Shown piece by piece: positions 31,932 to 44,110 of a stretch of DNA of 64,000 nucleotides. This stretch comes from Undaria pinnatifida (lineage: Eukaryota; Sar; Phaeophyceae; Laminariales; Alariaceae). The translations under genes were made by a program, and so were the position numbers. The first letter of the stretch is position 1. Every line of letters begins with the position of its first letter. The notes beneath the pieces were generated by a model. That model did not search any database. It worked only from the letters and a program-made list of their open reading frames with translations, and was not told the origin of the DNA. The stretch spans positions 11,395,199-11,459,198 of the forward strand of contig JABAKD010000021.1 of assembly GCA_012845835.1 (NCBI GenBank), given 5' to 3'.

Positions 31932-33345
31932 GTGAGTTTTAGTGAGGCCTTCCGATTTTTGGCGATTTTGGTTGCGGATACGCCGCTCACTCGGGACGGA
32001 GTTGACCCCGCCAGGCCGGCTGCCCCGGAGAGGCCACATGGTTTTGGCACACCTCTCTAGGGATAGATGTGTTTTACGCTGCTCGCACTTTTGTTCCAGC
32101 TCTGTTATTTGGTTTCCGATTTCTCGGCATCACCCTTCACGAGTTGCTTTTTTTTCAGTACATAACTCTCGGCAGGTTGCTTGGTACTTCGATTCGACCT
32201 CGCGTACCCAACCCCCGCGACCTTTTGCGAGTGCTTCACCAGCACGGTTTTGAGTTGCCTCGTGACAGATAGACGGCAGGAAACCAGTGCCCGCTCCCCC
32301 TTCCCATCAATAGCGCTGACCATGTTTAGCGTTGTCCATGCATCTAAATATCGCCCTACCCGTACAGGGCACCACAACTAAACATGTCTGTTGCCAGCTG
32401 CGTCCAAGACACGGAAGGTTGCTGCTGCTGCTCCTACGTGCACTGAACAAACTGAATGAAACACAACAAAATGCGGACCGAGCACGCAGATCGGCTGTGT
32501 TGCAGCGCCATGGGAAACTCATTCATGCCCATGGCTGACGATAACCTTGCCCGGCAGCATAGACCTAGCCGTAACCCTTGCAAGGTCGAGCCCCGTTGCC
32601 TGCTTCTCCCGCCTGTGGAGATCTCGCTTTCTGCCTACGCTCCGAATTGCTGCGCTGTGTAATACGGCCGCGAATCTTGGTCGACTCAATGAAATAGATA
32701 AAACGTGACACACCTACAAAAAGACCGGGTTTGTAAAAATCACGAAAATTGGCAGTGGACGTGGGCATGCTGGTTGTCCTGGGATTTCCGCGATTTTTCC
32801 CGACGAAACATCAACATAAAAAACAGCAAGACCCCTATGTTACCAGTATCACCCTGGTAAACAATGACAGCCCCCGAATTCAGCCTCGGGGATGGATGAT
32901 TGCCCCGAACCGGCGGCCTTCATGTACATGTTTTGCGCTTGCACCACTCAACCCCCAACCCCCTCATGTATAGTATTTATTGTGCGTTCTCGTATCTTTG
33001 CTGGCACTCGAATCTCGGCTCAGTCGGTCACCCTTTTGGTGTGGTATGCGTTGTTTTTTTGTTTGTTTATCGTGCTGCTGTGATTCTGTCATCCTTCTCT
33101 CCTTCTATTATATGCACCGGAGCGTTGCTTGTTGCCCGGTACCACAGCAGGTACGTTTTTGTTTTGGTATTTATTTTTGTTGTTGCTCGTTTTGCGCACA
33201 AACAGTGACGGGCTTGCGACTTTTTTTAATTTTTTTTTGCTCGACGCTTTCTCTCTAAAACCTAATCGAGGCGTGAGGCAATGCTCCACCCTGAGCATGC
33301 GGAGCAATGCGCAACGTTATCCTCTGGGTGCCTTTGTGTTTCCAG

Positions 33346-33381
33346 GATCATCCATGTGGCCTTTTGCCTTTTGCGCCCCAG
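33346..33381 (+). CDS. Candidate 36-nt microexon
   Basis: 12 codons (DHPCGLLPFAPQ), phase 0, between the strong acceptor TTTGTGTTTCCAG|GATC and donor CGCCCCAG|GTACAG. It would join in phase with the signal-peptide exon at 31931. Supported by splice-site quality alone. Confidence 0.25.
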
Positions 33382-33599
33382 GTACAGATCACAGCCTGCT
33401 TTCATTATTTGTGTAGCGTTTTGTCTGTACTTTTTCACCCAAAAACAACAAAAATAGGAAATAGACGAACACAGACAAAAGCGTGACGATGCGAAAACTA
33501 AAATTGAAAAACGTCAGCTGTGAGTACGACCAATACATACGAGGTAATGAAAAATGGGAATGCTGAACCCTCTAGTCTAATATGCGGGATACAAATGAA

Positions 33600-33672
33600 G
33601 TCAGGAACGGGGGGAAGAATAAAAGACACCTTTGCCCACAGCTTGTCTAGAAGGTCGCTGAGGGCAAAACGT
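33600..33672 (+). mobile_element. tRNA-derived SINE fragment
   Basis: A 70-bp body fragment (GGAACGGGGGGAAGAATAAA ... CACAGCTTGTCTAGAAGG). Confidence 0.5.
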
Positions 33673-34284
33673 CTTGAGTTGAGCTGGAGAGCAGTAGGTC
33701 AACGAAAAAAAACTGAGGGAAGGGAAGAGAAGGCCCTGCTGGTGTACACTCGTCGACGATGCTCGTGTGTACGTACCGATAGAGAAGACAGCGGCAGCAG
33801 CAGCAGAACGTCCCATGACATGCTTGGCGTGACATCCTCCCTTCTTTTAACGTGCCACATATCTACCAGGCACATCTCCGTGCTTCTGCCCAGTTCTGTT
33901 GCTGGAAACCGACGTTGCTGTCTTACCTATTTTGCGTTTGTTTTATCTGCAAACCGTTGCCTGTTCCCCCTCGGCATTTTGCTCCAAGCTTCTCTCAGCA
34001 AGCTGCGTGAGTTTTGGTTCGCCGCGTGTGCTACACGAACGTGATAGTTACTCTAATTTCGTAGGTTGACGCACTTCTAGTCATATTTTTTGCGAATGCG
34101 TGCGTGGCGCAGCGAACTTCACCACTGGTCCATTAAATGGTCCACCGTGACGCCTTGTCATTTCAAACGTTCTTCGTCTCGGGAAATAGGGCAAATTACT
34201 TCAAATGCAAGACGATACTGCTGTTGTACCCGAACCGGTGCTGCACACTGCGCCAGTTATTGTAACGTTGAAGTTATTGTAAGT

Positions 34285-34350
34285 AGTAAGCTAAAGCTTT
34301 ATTTTTCCCCATCCGCCGGAGGATAAAAAAATATAAAAAAAAAAAAAAAA
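34285..34350 (+). mobile_element. Family C element, 3' end only
   Basis: AGCTAAAGCTTTATTTTTCC, CCATCCGCCGGAGGAT and an A-rich tail. Confidence 0.6.
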
Positions 34351-35335
34351 TGTAACGGTGAAAGCTTGGAAGGTAGTCTTGTCTAGGTAGACGATATTTA
34401 AACCATCCGCGGGTTCCAGATCTTGCGGCGTTTGGTACATCACCGCCGACAAGCGTGTGACGACGGGGAAGCCCTGCAGCAAGCCTATACCGGTCTCACC
34501 ATAGACGCTGTCAAATCCCGACACGTGCTGTTCGTGATTCACGTCTCGCCTATTCATATAGTGATGAGTATCGGTTCCCCCGGCATTTCTGTTGGGCGAA
34601 GCGCTACAAGAGCCGGAAGAGTGTTGCGGGAAGCGCAACAGGAGCCGTTGTATATACGCCATAGACGCATCAACTCCCGCTGCTGCAGCTCTCGTAGCCC
34701 TCGAGACCGGCACGTAACCCTATCCCCAACCCCAGCCCGAAATGCCGGGCTTGAAGCTCGTTGATGGACCCTAGATGTTCCCAGTCGTCATGTATCTCGC
34801 CTGCGTAGTCGTGATCTCCGGTATCTGTCGCTCAAACCGCAACAGGAGCCGGAAGCCGATTTGCGCTACCCATCTCCAACCCGAAACGCCTTACCTTAAA
34901 ACCCCGGGATGTCTGCTAAATGTCCCCTTACATCGCCCCTACGAGTACGGAGTCGTTTATGTTGATTGACTCTGCGTTGTTGCGCAAAGCGGAACAGGAG
35001 CCGGAAGGCGTGGTGTTTGTTCTGAGCGTAGTTCTCCAAAGGTGTGTTTGGTGCGAGGGTATGCACTTTGGAATACCCCCGGGGCGGGCAACCTCCACGG
35101 GGTTATACCTTACCAATGGCTACCTTGTATGAATTCAGCAGTATACAAGGGGGCTTCTCCGCGGCGCGCATGCCCGTAACGGTCTATGATGTCACAGGCA
35201 AACAGAGGCCGTAAATACGACATTACGTACTGGCTAGGTGTGCAACAAACATCATGGTTTGAGTGCTGGCAGAGTGTGCCGGTTACCTCCCCTCTCCCGT
35301 ACCTGGTGTACGTACTAGCTAGCACCTGGTGTATC

Positions 35336-35620
35336 GGCCACCCCGGTGGCGTATCAGGTTATCCTTGAGCCTGGTATTGGTCAGTTTTGAGTTCGAATCT
35401 CCCCGAGCGCATACTCGTGTATAAATTCGTAGGGATTTTTTTTTTCTTGTCCACAAATTCACTTGCGGAAAGCGCGAGAGCGTGAGCTAGCGACACGATG
35501 AAAAATCGACGAGCAGTGGGATTGTTGAACTATGCGCAACAAAAACTGAAGGCAAGAACCGAGGGGGAAGAAGGGACGACACCTGGGACCACGGCTTGTT
35601 GAAGTGTGCGAAAAAAAGCA
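35336..35620 (+). mobile_element. tRNA-derived SINE, near full length
   Basis: Same head (CCCCGGTGGCGTATCAGG, GAGTTCGAATCTCC) and body as the copy at 5735, with a short A-rich end. Confidence 0.75.
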
Positions 35621-35875
35621 CACACAACACAAAACAACTGTATCATACCCGTCTCCGTTTCTCGTATAATGCTGGACGAATGGAAATTTGAATGGTTTAC
35701 CCGCGGGTAGCTGGTCCTGCCGCCTTTGACAGCAATACCATATCCACGAAACTACCTGCCCTACGATCACGGATTCTGTAACTGCCGCTAGAAATTCGCG
35801 CAGCAAGATAATATGATACAGCAGTGAGTATACCCCGATTTAATGGCGCCCCGTAACACGCCGAAACATGCGCTG

Positions 35876-35963
35876 TCAACCCCTCTAGAGCCCCCAAATC
35901 CCTTCCTATACTAACTTGAAGTAAATTTGTTACAGAAAAGGTTTCCAATTGTAAAAGTGTTAA
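35876..35963 (-). mobile_element. TTAA-type MITE (family A), reversed
   Basis: A reverse-orientation copy of about 80 bp, with left TSD decayed to TCAA and right TTAA intact. Confidence 0.7.
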
Positions 35964-36051
35964 CTACGAAGTGCTCTTATCTGTAGGGGGAACTATATAT
36001 ACACCCTTCATTGTCGTGGGACATGCCGAGTTGGCCGCTCCCGAGTGCTCT

Positions 36052-36141
36052 CACCCCATTTGCAACCCTTGGCATTATCCTATTAATAGTCTAAGTTAAA
36101 GTGTCTTGTCCCCGTGTCGGGAATGCGGTGCTAAAGGGATT
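36052..36141 (-). mobile_element. Family B MITE, reversed single copy, diverged
   Basis: Reverse-complement copy (CCCATTTGCAACCC ... GTGTCGGGAATGCGGTGC); TSDs not intact. Confidence 0.55.
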
Positions 36142-37779
36142 AGTAACTCGGGTGATCTTAAATCGGGTTGCCTACTGGAACCGTCATCAGCTTGCGTGCG
36201 CTGATAGAATTGATGGCGCTGCGCTGATGACCTCTGCTGCACCACTGCTGACTGTGATGATGCCCTGCTGACGGGGCATGCGCGTGTTTTCCTTGCAATA
36301 ACAACCCAAGACACCTGGAACAACCCAAGCTAACCCAACACAACCACGCCACCACTACTACCAACACCAGGGGTGGGGTTTGCTTGGACGTAGGCAGTCA
36401 TTCCTGCGGGGTGTGGCAGCAGGCAGCAGAAAGGCTGCAGCCTCGTAGCTGCCCGTTGCCGTGCTGACGACCCCTGGGGCACTGCACTGCTGTTGTCTGA
36501 TGATGCGCTGATGATGTTTCCGGCACGGTGTGGTTGTTGCTCCGCTGTGGTGTTTTGGCGTTGTTGCCCCGCCGTGGTTTGAAATACTGCGTTCGATCCT
36601 GGTTGATTGGCCGGCGGCGCACAGAAAACCGTTGTTTAAAAGCAGGTGCGGCCACCTTGAAAGGGGTCGCCATTCTGACGAGGCGCCGTGATCGAATCAG
36701 TAGCTCGTATCCCGCTAGATGCCAAGTTTACTTCGTTTTTTGTTATGCTGGGAGCGCAGCAGCACCGGTGTATTCTTGCGCATTTCCGTGACATTGAGCA
36801 ATGGCAGCACGGCAACCTGTTCGGGACTTGAAAAGGTTCAAGATTTGCCGTGGTCACGAGCTATGCCATATTACTGAAGCCGTGACTCGGCACTTGTTAT
36901 GCCACCAATTAATTATTTGTCGGACACGGCTTGGGATGACAGGATCCTAGGAATCCCCTCGGTCGTACCGCCTCGTTATCACTATAATCCTGGAAGACCA
37001 TCCTGGCTCCTCGAGGGCACTCTAAGGTGTTCCCTCATCGCTGACCCTCGAGAGTGCGGTTACGAACATATCCCACCTCGGCGTGTCTCCACAACATCCA
37101 TCTATTAAATATGAAAAACCGGAGGGACTACCGTTAGTCAGTCTTTTTCGGGAGTTGCCGACCAGCTATCCGGCTTACAAGGTTTCGTTACTTGTAGGAC
37201 GGCTTGTTGAATGCGGGATACATTTGCCGTCAGCTAATCTCTGCGGACATGAATTGATTGATATTTCCCTCCCAAGAGGCCGCAACCATGCGCTGTTCGA
37301 TGGGATGGAGTACCAGTAAGGTCTGCAGTTGCGAAATATGTTTCGTTGATAATTGGGTCTCGTTTGTTGTTAAAAACCAAGAAGAAATTAGGTTTAAGAA
37401 ATTAATGCAGCTCATAATGGTCAACCGACTTGCTGATTATAGTCCGCTAGCCGGCTTCGCTTCCTCGCGAATAGTTATTAGTTGTGAAATATTGCCGATC
37501 CCAGCCCTACGCATGACGTAACATGTTCCCCTCGGGACTTGAGAGGGGAAAGTGACTACTAACACAAGTTTGCCTTTGAGACTTGGGAGAGGGGAAGTTG
37601 CGATCAAAAACGACCAATGTGTGGATACTAATAATAGTTTCCCTTTTGAGACTTTGGGGGGGGGGGGATGGCGGTCAAAACGACCCTCACAACATCGGCC
37701 AAACATGAAACAGCGGGGGCCACGGGTTGGTGGAAGACATACCAAGGTATGTATTTTTAATATGTTTTTTTTTTCCCCC

Positions 37780-38075
37780 TCGCCTCTACTTTCCAGCTTC
37801 TGGACAAACCGTGGTTCCAGGTGTCGTCCCTTCCCCCCGGTTCGTGCATCCAACTTTTATCACGCATAGGGTTCAGCAATCACCCCGCTCGTCGGTTTTT
37901 CATTGAGTGCTTCTAACTCGCGCACTCGCGCTTTCCGCAAATCAATTTGTGCACAAGAAGAAGCACCTACAAAGTTATACGAGTATGCACCGGGGGAGAC
38001 TCGAACTCACGAAACTGACCAATATGCCAGGCTCGAGGATAACCTGATGCGCCACCGGCGAGACCGGCGATATAC
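37780..38075 (-). mobile_element. tRNA-derived SINE, reversed, full length
   Basis: Reverse-complement copy beginning with a T-rich run and CTACTTTCCAGCTTCTGGAC, ending with the tRNA-like head near 38070. Confidence 0.75.
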
Positions 38076-38217
38076 TGGTATGGCTGAAGGCCTTGTTTAC
38101 TTGATCAAACCGTGGGTTTTCGAGCGCCGAACTGATCGATTTCTCTTACCTTTTTTTGATGTGCAAAACAAACAACGCGCAAAGTGACTTGAAAACTGGG
38201 TGGGACGTTTTTTTTTT

Positions 38218-38352
38218 CAATATATATATCCTCCGGCGGATGGGGAAAAATAAAGCTTAAGCTCACCACACTTCCACGTATTTCCATACGCGTATTGTGT
38301 CAATTTAACTCAGTTGCTTTCGCAACCCAACGCTAGCTGGCGCACCCTTCGG
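38218..38352 (-). mobile_element. Family C element, reversed
   Basis: ATCCTCCGGCGGATGGGGAA ... CAACGCTAGCTGGCGCACCC preceded by T-rich DNA. This copy supplies the empty site for the MITE at 40940. Confidence 0.65.
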
Positions 38353-40324
38353 ATCCCACTGTAGTGATAGCGTGAGCTGACCCTATCAGTGGTCCTCGTT
38401 ACCACCCCGGCAGCGCAAGCTGCCGTTGTATAGTGGGACGGTCTTGAGTGTTCAGCTCGTTCCTCGTGTCATACCGAGGTTTTACTGCTCTAATTAAATG
38501 CACATTTACTGGTGCACGGGTTTCCGAGCGACACGCTTGATACTATCTTACTTAGTGCCGAGCTACTATGCAAGGAGCTGTACGGTCCTCGTGTCCTCGT
38601 GAAGCATCATCGATGACAACGGACACTCTTTTTTAGTGCCGAGCTTCAACTCAAGAAGTGAGATGTACGGCTCTTGTGCAACATCCGTCACTCCTCGAGC
38701 TGCTGCGCGCGCAGCCCACACTACTACCGCAATGAACTACCAGTACGTGAACGTTTTGACTCTTTTGGGACCCACGTCTAGCAACCGACGAAACAAAAAA
38801 GTAATGGCGGTTTTATTCGACATGGCAGGACTACTAGTTGCGCTCAACAACAAACGCAACTATGTCGTTTGACAGACTTTGGCCCCTCGTCCGACTGTCA
38901 AGTAGCAAACCGCTCGACAAACAGCCTCGACAGTCAACAACCAGGGAATTTTTCATCAACATCCCCTATTTTGGAAAAACGCCTGGCAAAATCGCTGAAA
39001 CCATTCACATTTTTCTCGCCCGAGGTCCAGGACGATGATACTGTGCCGACCCAATATCCGCAGCGCGCACGTAAAGGACCAGATGTAGGAAAGTAGGAGG
39101 CAGCATCGTGGACTCACTCATGGACGAGCAACATACGAACTACATGGTACCAATTGATTACAGTGCACAGCAGTCAACTACGTACTTGATTGAGTCGACT
39201 CACTATTATTCCATCTACAATTTACGCGCTTGAGGGGTTTCCATAGAGATATGGAGGCGATATCCTACCCGAGGTTAGGAGATAGTTTGTCACAACGACC
39301 CCAATCCCCTTGACGGAAAGCCTCGACAGCCCGACCTCTCGTCAGCTCGCTGTCGACCGACATCTCTGAGCAAACGTGTCATCATGGTCCGTGCGTGGCT
39401 ATGAAAATATCATCCAAGCCCAACCCAACCATACACTAACATCTTCAAAGCCGTCGAGCGTCCTTCGAAATATAAAAATGCAAACATGGGTACATCACCC
39501 TTCCGCTGTACTTCGGACATGCCCTCTGCCCCGGCTGGCTTGACTTATTCGTACGGCGGATGCTGGCATCATCGTCGCGTTTTCCCGACAAATTCCTATG
39601 AAGTCGCAGAGCGGTTATATGCCGGTAATACGCGATTGATTGATGTGGCCACAACAGTATTAATAGTACAGTAGTCCATGTTTTGGGTCGTTCCGTTCAA
39701 GAACACTTCCACGTACATATTATTGTGAAATATGTATGACATCTGTCGACACATAGTAAACTGACAAGGATCTAACTCGAGGGTTTGAAGGGGGTTTTTT
39801 TCGGATCGCCCGCAAAAATAAATAGATTGTCTGCAGTAGTGCCCCCCCCCTAAAGGACAGCCAAAAGACAACAGAGTAGTGGCCTCCCAGGAAGACGGCG
39901 GTGGTGTGACACAGAACAATTTGTCCGCCTTACTGACACAACCTTCCTTCTTCAGGTCGGGTTGTGAGTGTAATTCCCCGGTCGCGCCGAGCGATTTCGA
40001 CCGCCTTTGGTCGGGATACCGCCTTACCTTAATGAGATCGTATTTTTTTTTTTTGGGGGGGGGGGGGGAGGGTCAAGTGTATTTTACGATTCACAGCTAA
40101 TCATGCGATGTAATACGCAGTAGGTAGTTGTGGTTGAACTCACATGAACCTCTTCCCTACTACTGCTGGTGTTGTAGTCTCGTCATGTCGTGGTGTCGAC
40201 CGTGATCACGGAAATGCATGAGGAGTAAGCAGTCTAGAGATATATTCCCCGCTATCGTATCGTAGGCCCACACCACGCTAAGGCAGTGCAGGTGCAACTT
40301 TTTTTTTTATGGAGCTTTTCACGT

Positions 40325-40415
40325 AACGATCCCTTTGGGGCTCCAAAATCCCTCTCTACACTATTCACAAGTAGTTTTGGCTCCAAGAACGGGTGTCCAG
40401 TTGTGAAGGCGTTAA
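40325..40415 (-). mobile_element. TTAA-type MITE (family A), reversed
   Basis: A reverse-orientation copy ending GTGAAGGCG before an intact TTAA at 40412-40415. The left end is degenerate. Confidence 0.65.
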
Positions 40416-40515
40416 AGGTGGAAAATAAAAGGGCATCCCGATGAACGACTCCGTGGCCAAGGTATGCATGAAAACATATTGCCAGAATCGGGAATTAAAT
40501 TCCGAATGTTTCAGG

Positions 40516-40715
40516 TCAAGTCATTTGGCCGGCGCACTCGTAACATGGGTATAACACTTGGAGTTAGACTAGGATTATTTTAAGAGTTGAGTTGGAAAAG
40601 TCCCATTTAGCACCGGTCCCAACAAGGGAACAGAACACGTGGAGTTAGACTAGGATACAGTTTAGGACTTAGAAATGGGTTAACCCACGTAGCACCGCAC
40701 TCCCATTCCAAGGAT
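40516..40715 (+). repeat. Family B MITE array, degenerate
   Basis: Two to three partial units with ACTTGGAGTTAGACTAGG cores, and one recognisable GGGTTAACCCACG junction near 40678. Confidence 0.6.
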
Positions 40716-40904
40716 GTGGTTCATTGAGCGGGCGGCGTCTGCCGCGGGAGCGTTTTACTAGTATCATTTCGCACACACACGTGATCTCATAAGGTGTCGT
40801 TGCTCAAAATATAAATATCTTTAGGGCTGGTTTTAACGCCCCGCTTACCTGATAATGGCCGAAGATCATTTCCTCGAGTAAAGGAATCTCAAGTTTTTTT
40901 GTTT

Positions 40905-41120
40905 TTTTTTATCCTCCGGCGGATGGGGAAAAATCAAGCTTAACGCCTTTACAACTGGAAACCCCTTTTGGGGGACAAGTTTTTCTTGAAGTTAGTATAG
41001 GGATGGATTTGGGGGTTCTAAAGGGGTTAAGCTCACCACACTTCCACGTATTGTCATACGCGTCGTGTGTCGATTTAACTCAATTGCTTTCGCAACCCAA
41101 CGCTAGCTGGCGCACCCTTT
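40905..41120 (-). mobile_element. Family C element, reversed, interrupted by a MITE
   Basis: Same sequence as 38218-38352 with an 87-bp interruption (MITE plus one TTAA) at its AAGCTTAAGCTC. Confidence 0.7.
40940..41030 (+). mobile_element. TTAA-type MITE (family A) nested in a poly(A)-tailed repeat
   Basis: An 83-bp element (40944-41026) starting CGCCTTTACAACTGG and ending TCTAAAGGGG, flanked by TTAA on both sides. The host repeat copy at 38228-38350 has the same sequence uninterrupted (AAGCTTAAGCTCACC), so one TTAA became two. A TTAA target duplication with terminal CCCCTTT-like repeats is the hallmark of the piggyBac superfamily. There is no coding capacity, so it must have been moved in trans. 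Confidence 0.85.
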
Positions 41121-41291
41121 TTTTTTTTTTGAGACTTCGTTCAGGTTTCTGCTTGTACGGAGGCAATTAGGAGACGGGTTCCCCTGGTTTCAGGCGTTTT
41201 GTGTTCTTCTAGATGCCCCCGTAGTGGCGTACTGATTTTTATTTCGCCTAAACTGCAACAGCAGTATTGAATTACGTTTCGCCTGCAGAAC

Positions 41292-41381
41292 TTAACCCCT
41301 TTACAACTGGAAACCCGTTTTGGGGGACAAAATTACTTGGATTTAGTACAGGGAGGGGTTCGGGGGCTCTGAAGGGGTTAA
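41292..41381 (+). mobile_element. TTAA-type MITE (family A)
   Basis: An 82-bp element between TTAA at 41292-41295 and 41378-41381, only about 260 bp from the nested copy at 40940 and in the same orientation. Confidence 0.85.
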
Positions 41382-41469
41382 TCGTGATTTTAATCTCGGC
41401 TGTACTTGTCACAAGTCAGGGTTTATCACTCCCCTGCCTTCTTGGGGATTGGGTATCTTCTTCTTTTTT

Positions 41470-41552
41470 TTTTTTTTTATCCTCCGGCGGATGGGGAAAA
41501 ATAAAGCTCTAGCTCACCACACTTCCACGTATTTTCATACGCGTCGTGTTAG
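41470..41552 (-). mobile_element. Family C element, reversed, truncated
   Basis: T-run, ATCCTCCGGCGGATGGGG, then about 60 bp of the family before the match ends at CGCGTCGTG. Confidence 0.6.
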
Positions 41553-43039
41553 GTATCGTTTCCGCGGGCTGACGAAGTCGAAACATATTTTTTCGAGTGA
41601 ATGCTAGTTTCTAATTTTGACCTCTCTTAAGAGTTGGGAACCCGTTTTAAGTTGCCCAAAGCGTTCCCCGACCAATGCAGACAAGCCGACGACATGACGA
41701 CATGCACAAATACCCTCAGCTCCGGCGCGAGTTGCTTCCGGTATCTGTGACTATCTCCCGTGGCACAACAAGAGGAAGTCCGACTCACATGGTGGGAGAT
41801 TGTGAAGTATACAAGGAGGAAGCTCGTACCTCAATAGAGCCAGCAAAGAAAAAACGGTGATAAAGCGGCAAAACCGAGATTACTCCGCGCACTGCCTATA
41901 CGGGGATTTTTATTAGTTGCCAAGTGATGTTACCTGCACTGCTTCGGCAGCCGGCAAACCTAGCCCGAACATCATTGCGGGTGAGATCAGGGCGTGTACA
42001 TGAAGTACAACGCTCTGGGTAGGGTGCATGGCTTTTATACACCCCTACACCTCTAGAATTGCATATAATAATTTTCCACACTCGGACCTAGACCCCTCCA
42101 CACCGTCCCTGGGTATGTAAATTTGCCTCCGGTAGGGCGTAGTGGTCACCCTGATGTCATGCTGACTGCTGAACGGTTATTATACTACAGCCAGCCACAA
42201 AATTGAGGCGATGTCGCTCCAAATACTGTTCCTAAAAATGTGCTGTGGAAAAAGCTCCGCCCTTTTTGGGTCCCGATTAGTCCACCAGGTATCATATTAC
42301 ACCCGTGGTGGCAAACTCGTGTTGCATACCATATAATACGCGGAATCTTGTAACCTATTTATACAAATTATGCACCCGTTTTTTTTTTTTTTGGGGGGGG
42401 GTGGCACTTCTTGGAGTTTGCGTGAGATTTCGTATAATATTACCCTTAATAGTATGTACCAAGTAGTACCTGGCATCATATGCAATATTTTCGTGTTTGT
42501 GTCATGCATTATTCTGCTGCCTATATTTCACGTATCAGTAAAGGGGTGAGAATATGTCGAGACATATTATACCACTGGTGCTCGTGACACATTTTTTCAC
42601 CGCGTAAGATTAAGATTTAGCTCGTCTCTCGTTTCTGTGAACGAATCGTCCAGCGTCGAAGTATTCGATAACGGCTATCCTTAATGATACTGGTAGCCAA
42701 ACCGACTGCATATTTAATGTGCTTGAATATAAATACGCGATCGTCGGCAAGATCGGGTGCGTTCTGTTGACCACGCATTAGATCATGTAGTTGAGTCAAC
42801 GAGAGAAAACAAACTACGAGTACGATAACAACCAGGTACTCACTGCAGCATTTTATAAAATTATTCCAACGACGTCAGCTGTGAGTTCGACGAATTTAGG
42901 GTCGATACTCATTTTTGCAAGCTGCGTTGTTGGTACTTGTATAATATGTGGATGACTTTTTTCACTTGGTGGGAGTGGTCCTGTTGTTTTGTTTTTATTT
43001 CTTGTACAATTAGCATTTAAGATATTGTTTTTCTCCACT

Positions 43040-43530
43040 AATGGCTGGTTTTGGCATTTTTGCTTTGGGTGGCGAGTTTTGTGCTAGATCCAACATATCT
43101 ATTTTAGAAAATTATTACTGTAGTTTCCACTGTGCTGCTCTAGCACATTCATGTGTGGCGGATGGTTTGTGGGTGGATGGCTGGGTCAGGGTTGTTGGTA
43201 TTTGCGGTTCGATACATCAAGAGTGGTCTTTTTTTTTGTTTTTTGTTTTTTGTTCTTTTCCTCTGTAATGGCGGGTTTTGGCATATGCCGGGAGTATGAA
43301 GACAGCATTAGTATTGATCTAATGTGCTAAAATTAACATGAAAATATACCTGGTACAGCATTCGTGAATCAAAGTTGACTATTAATACCATCCTAAAAAA
43401 AAAAAGAAATGAACAAAAAACCAAGTCTGTATAACTCGAACCAACGTTTTTCACGTCTAATATATGTTTGATGGATGGTTTATGGGTAGATGGCTTTGTC
43501 AGGGTTGCTGGTACTTGCGGTTCAGTACGT
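43040..43530 (+). repeat. Direct duplication, about 230-320 bp apart
   Basis: GATGGTTTGTGGGTGGATGG ... GTATTTGCGGTTC at 43158 matches GATGGTTTATGGGTAGATGG ... GTACTTGCGGTTC at 43473; ATGGC(T/G)GGTTTTGGCAT also occurs at 43040 and 43267. Confidence 0.7.
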
Positions 43531-44009
43531 AGGTAAGCATTTATGTTATTCATGACATAATCGTTTCGCGGTTCTCTGTGAGCGTAAGTGATTTTTTCCC
43601 GGTACTTACGTGGATCGCCATCGATTTTCACCCAGTTGGTGCGGAAAAGAACTGGTCGTGATTTGCTTCAACTGCGCCCTTCGAGGAACGGGAAATTCTC
43701 TAGATAGTTTACGCCTGGTCGGCCTGGTGTTTGATGTCTGGGGTGTGTGCATACATCCTAGATGAACTTCGAATCATTTTGAGAATGGAAAAATAAAATA
43801 AGGTGCTCCACTTCTGAGTAGAGATCACCTCTTTTTCGACGACATGGTTGACGCACACTAACTACTGCTTGTGCACGAGACGAAGGGGGTTTCGCCCTAC
43901 AATGGTTGAAGGCGTTTCATTGGGTCAGGGTTAGGGTATATATAACTTTATGAGTAAGTCAGCCATGATGTGGGAAAAGCGGCAAGGTATTTTGTCATTA
44001 TTTATTTAT

Positions 44010-44110
44010 TTTTTTTCTTCATCCTCCGACGGATGGGAAAAAATAAAGCTTGAGCTCGCCACACTTGCACGTATTTTCATACGCATCGTGTGTCGATTTA
44101 ACTCAATTGC
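44010..44110 (-). mobile_element. Family C element, reversed, diverged
   Basis: ATCCTCCGACGGATGGGAAA ... GTGTCGATTTAACTCAATTG. A possible second part of the same family lies at 44300-44400 (GGCAGCTTGCGCTGCCGGGG). Confidence 0.6.

Noticed and set aside
33520-34044. 174-codon plus-strand frame
   Set aside because: Starts in repeat DNA, crosses a SINE fragment, and shows no protein-like conservation.
38636-39096. Overlapping plus-strand frames suspected to be a retroelement remnant
   Set aside because: No recognisable catalytic motif, and the frames shift with no convincing splice sites.
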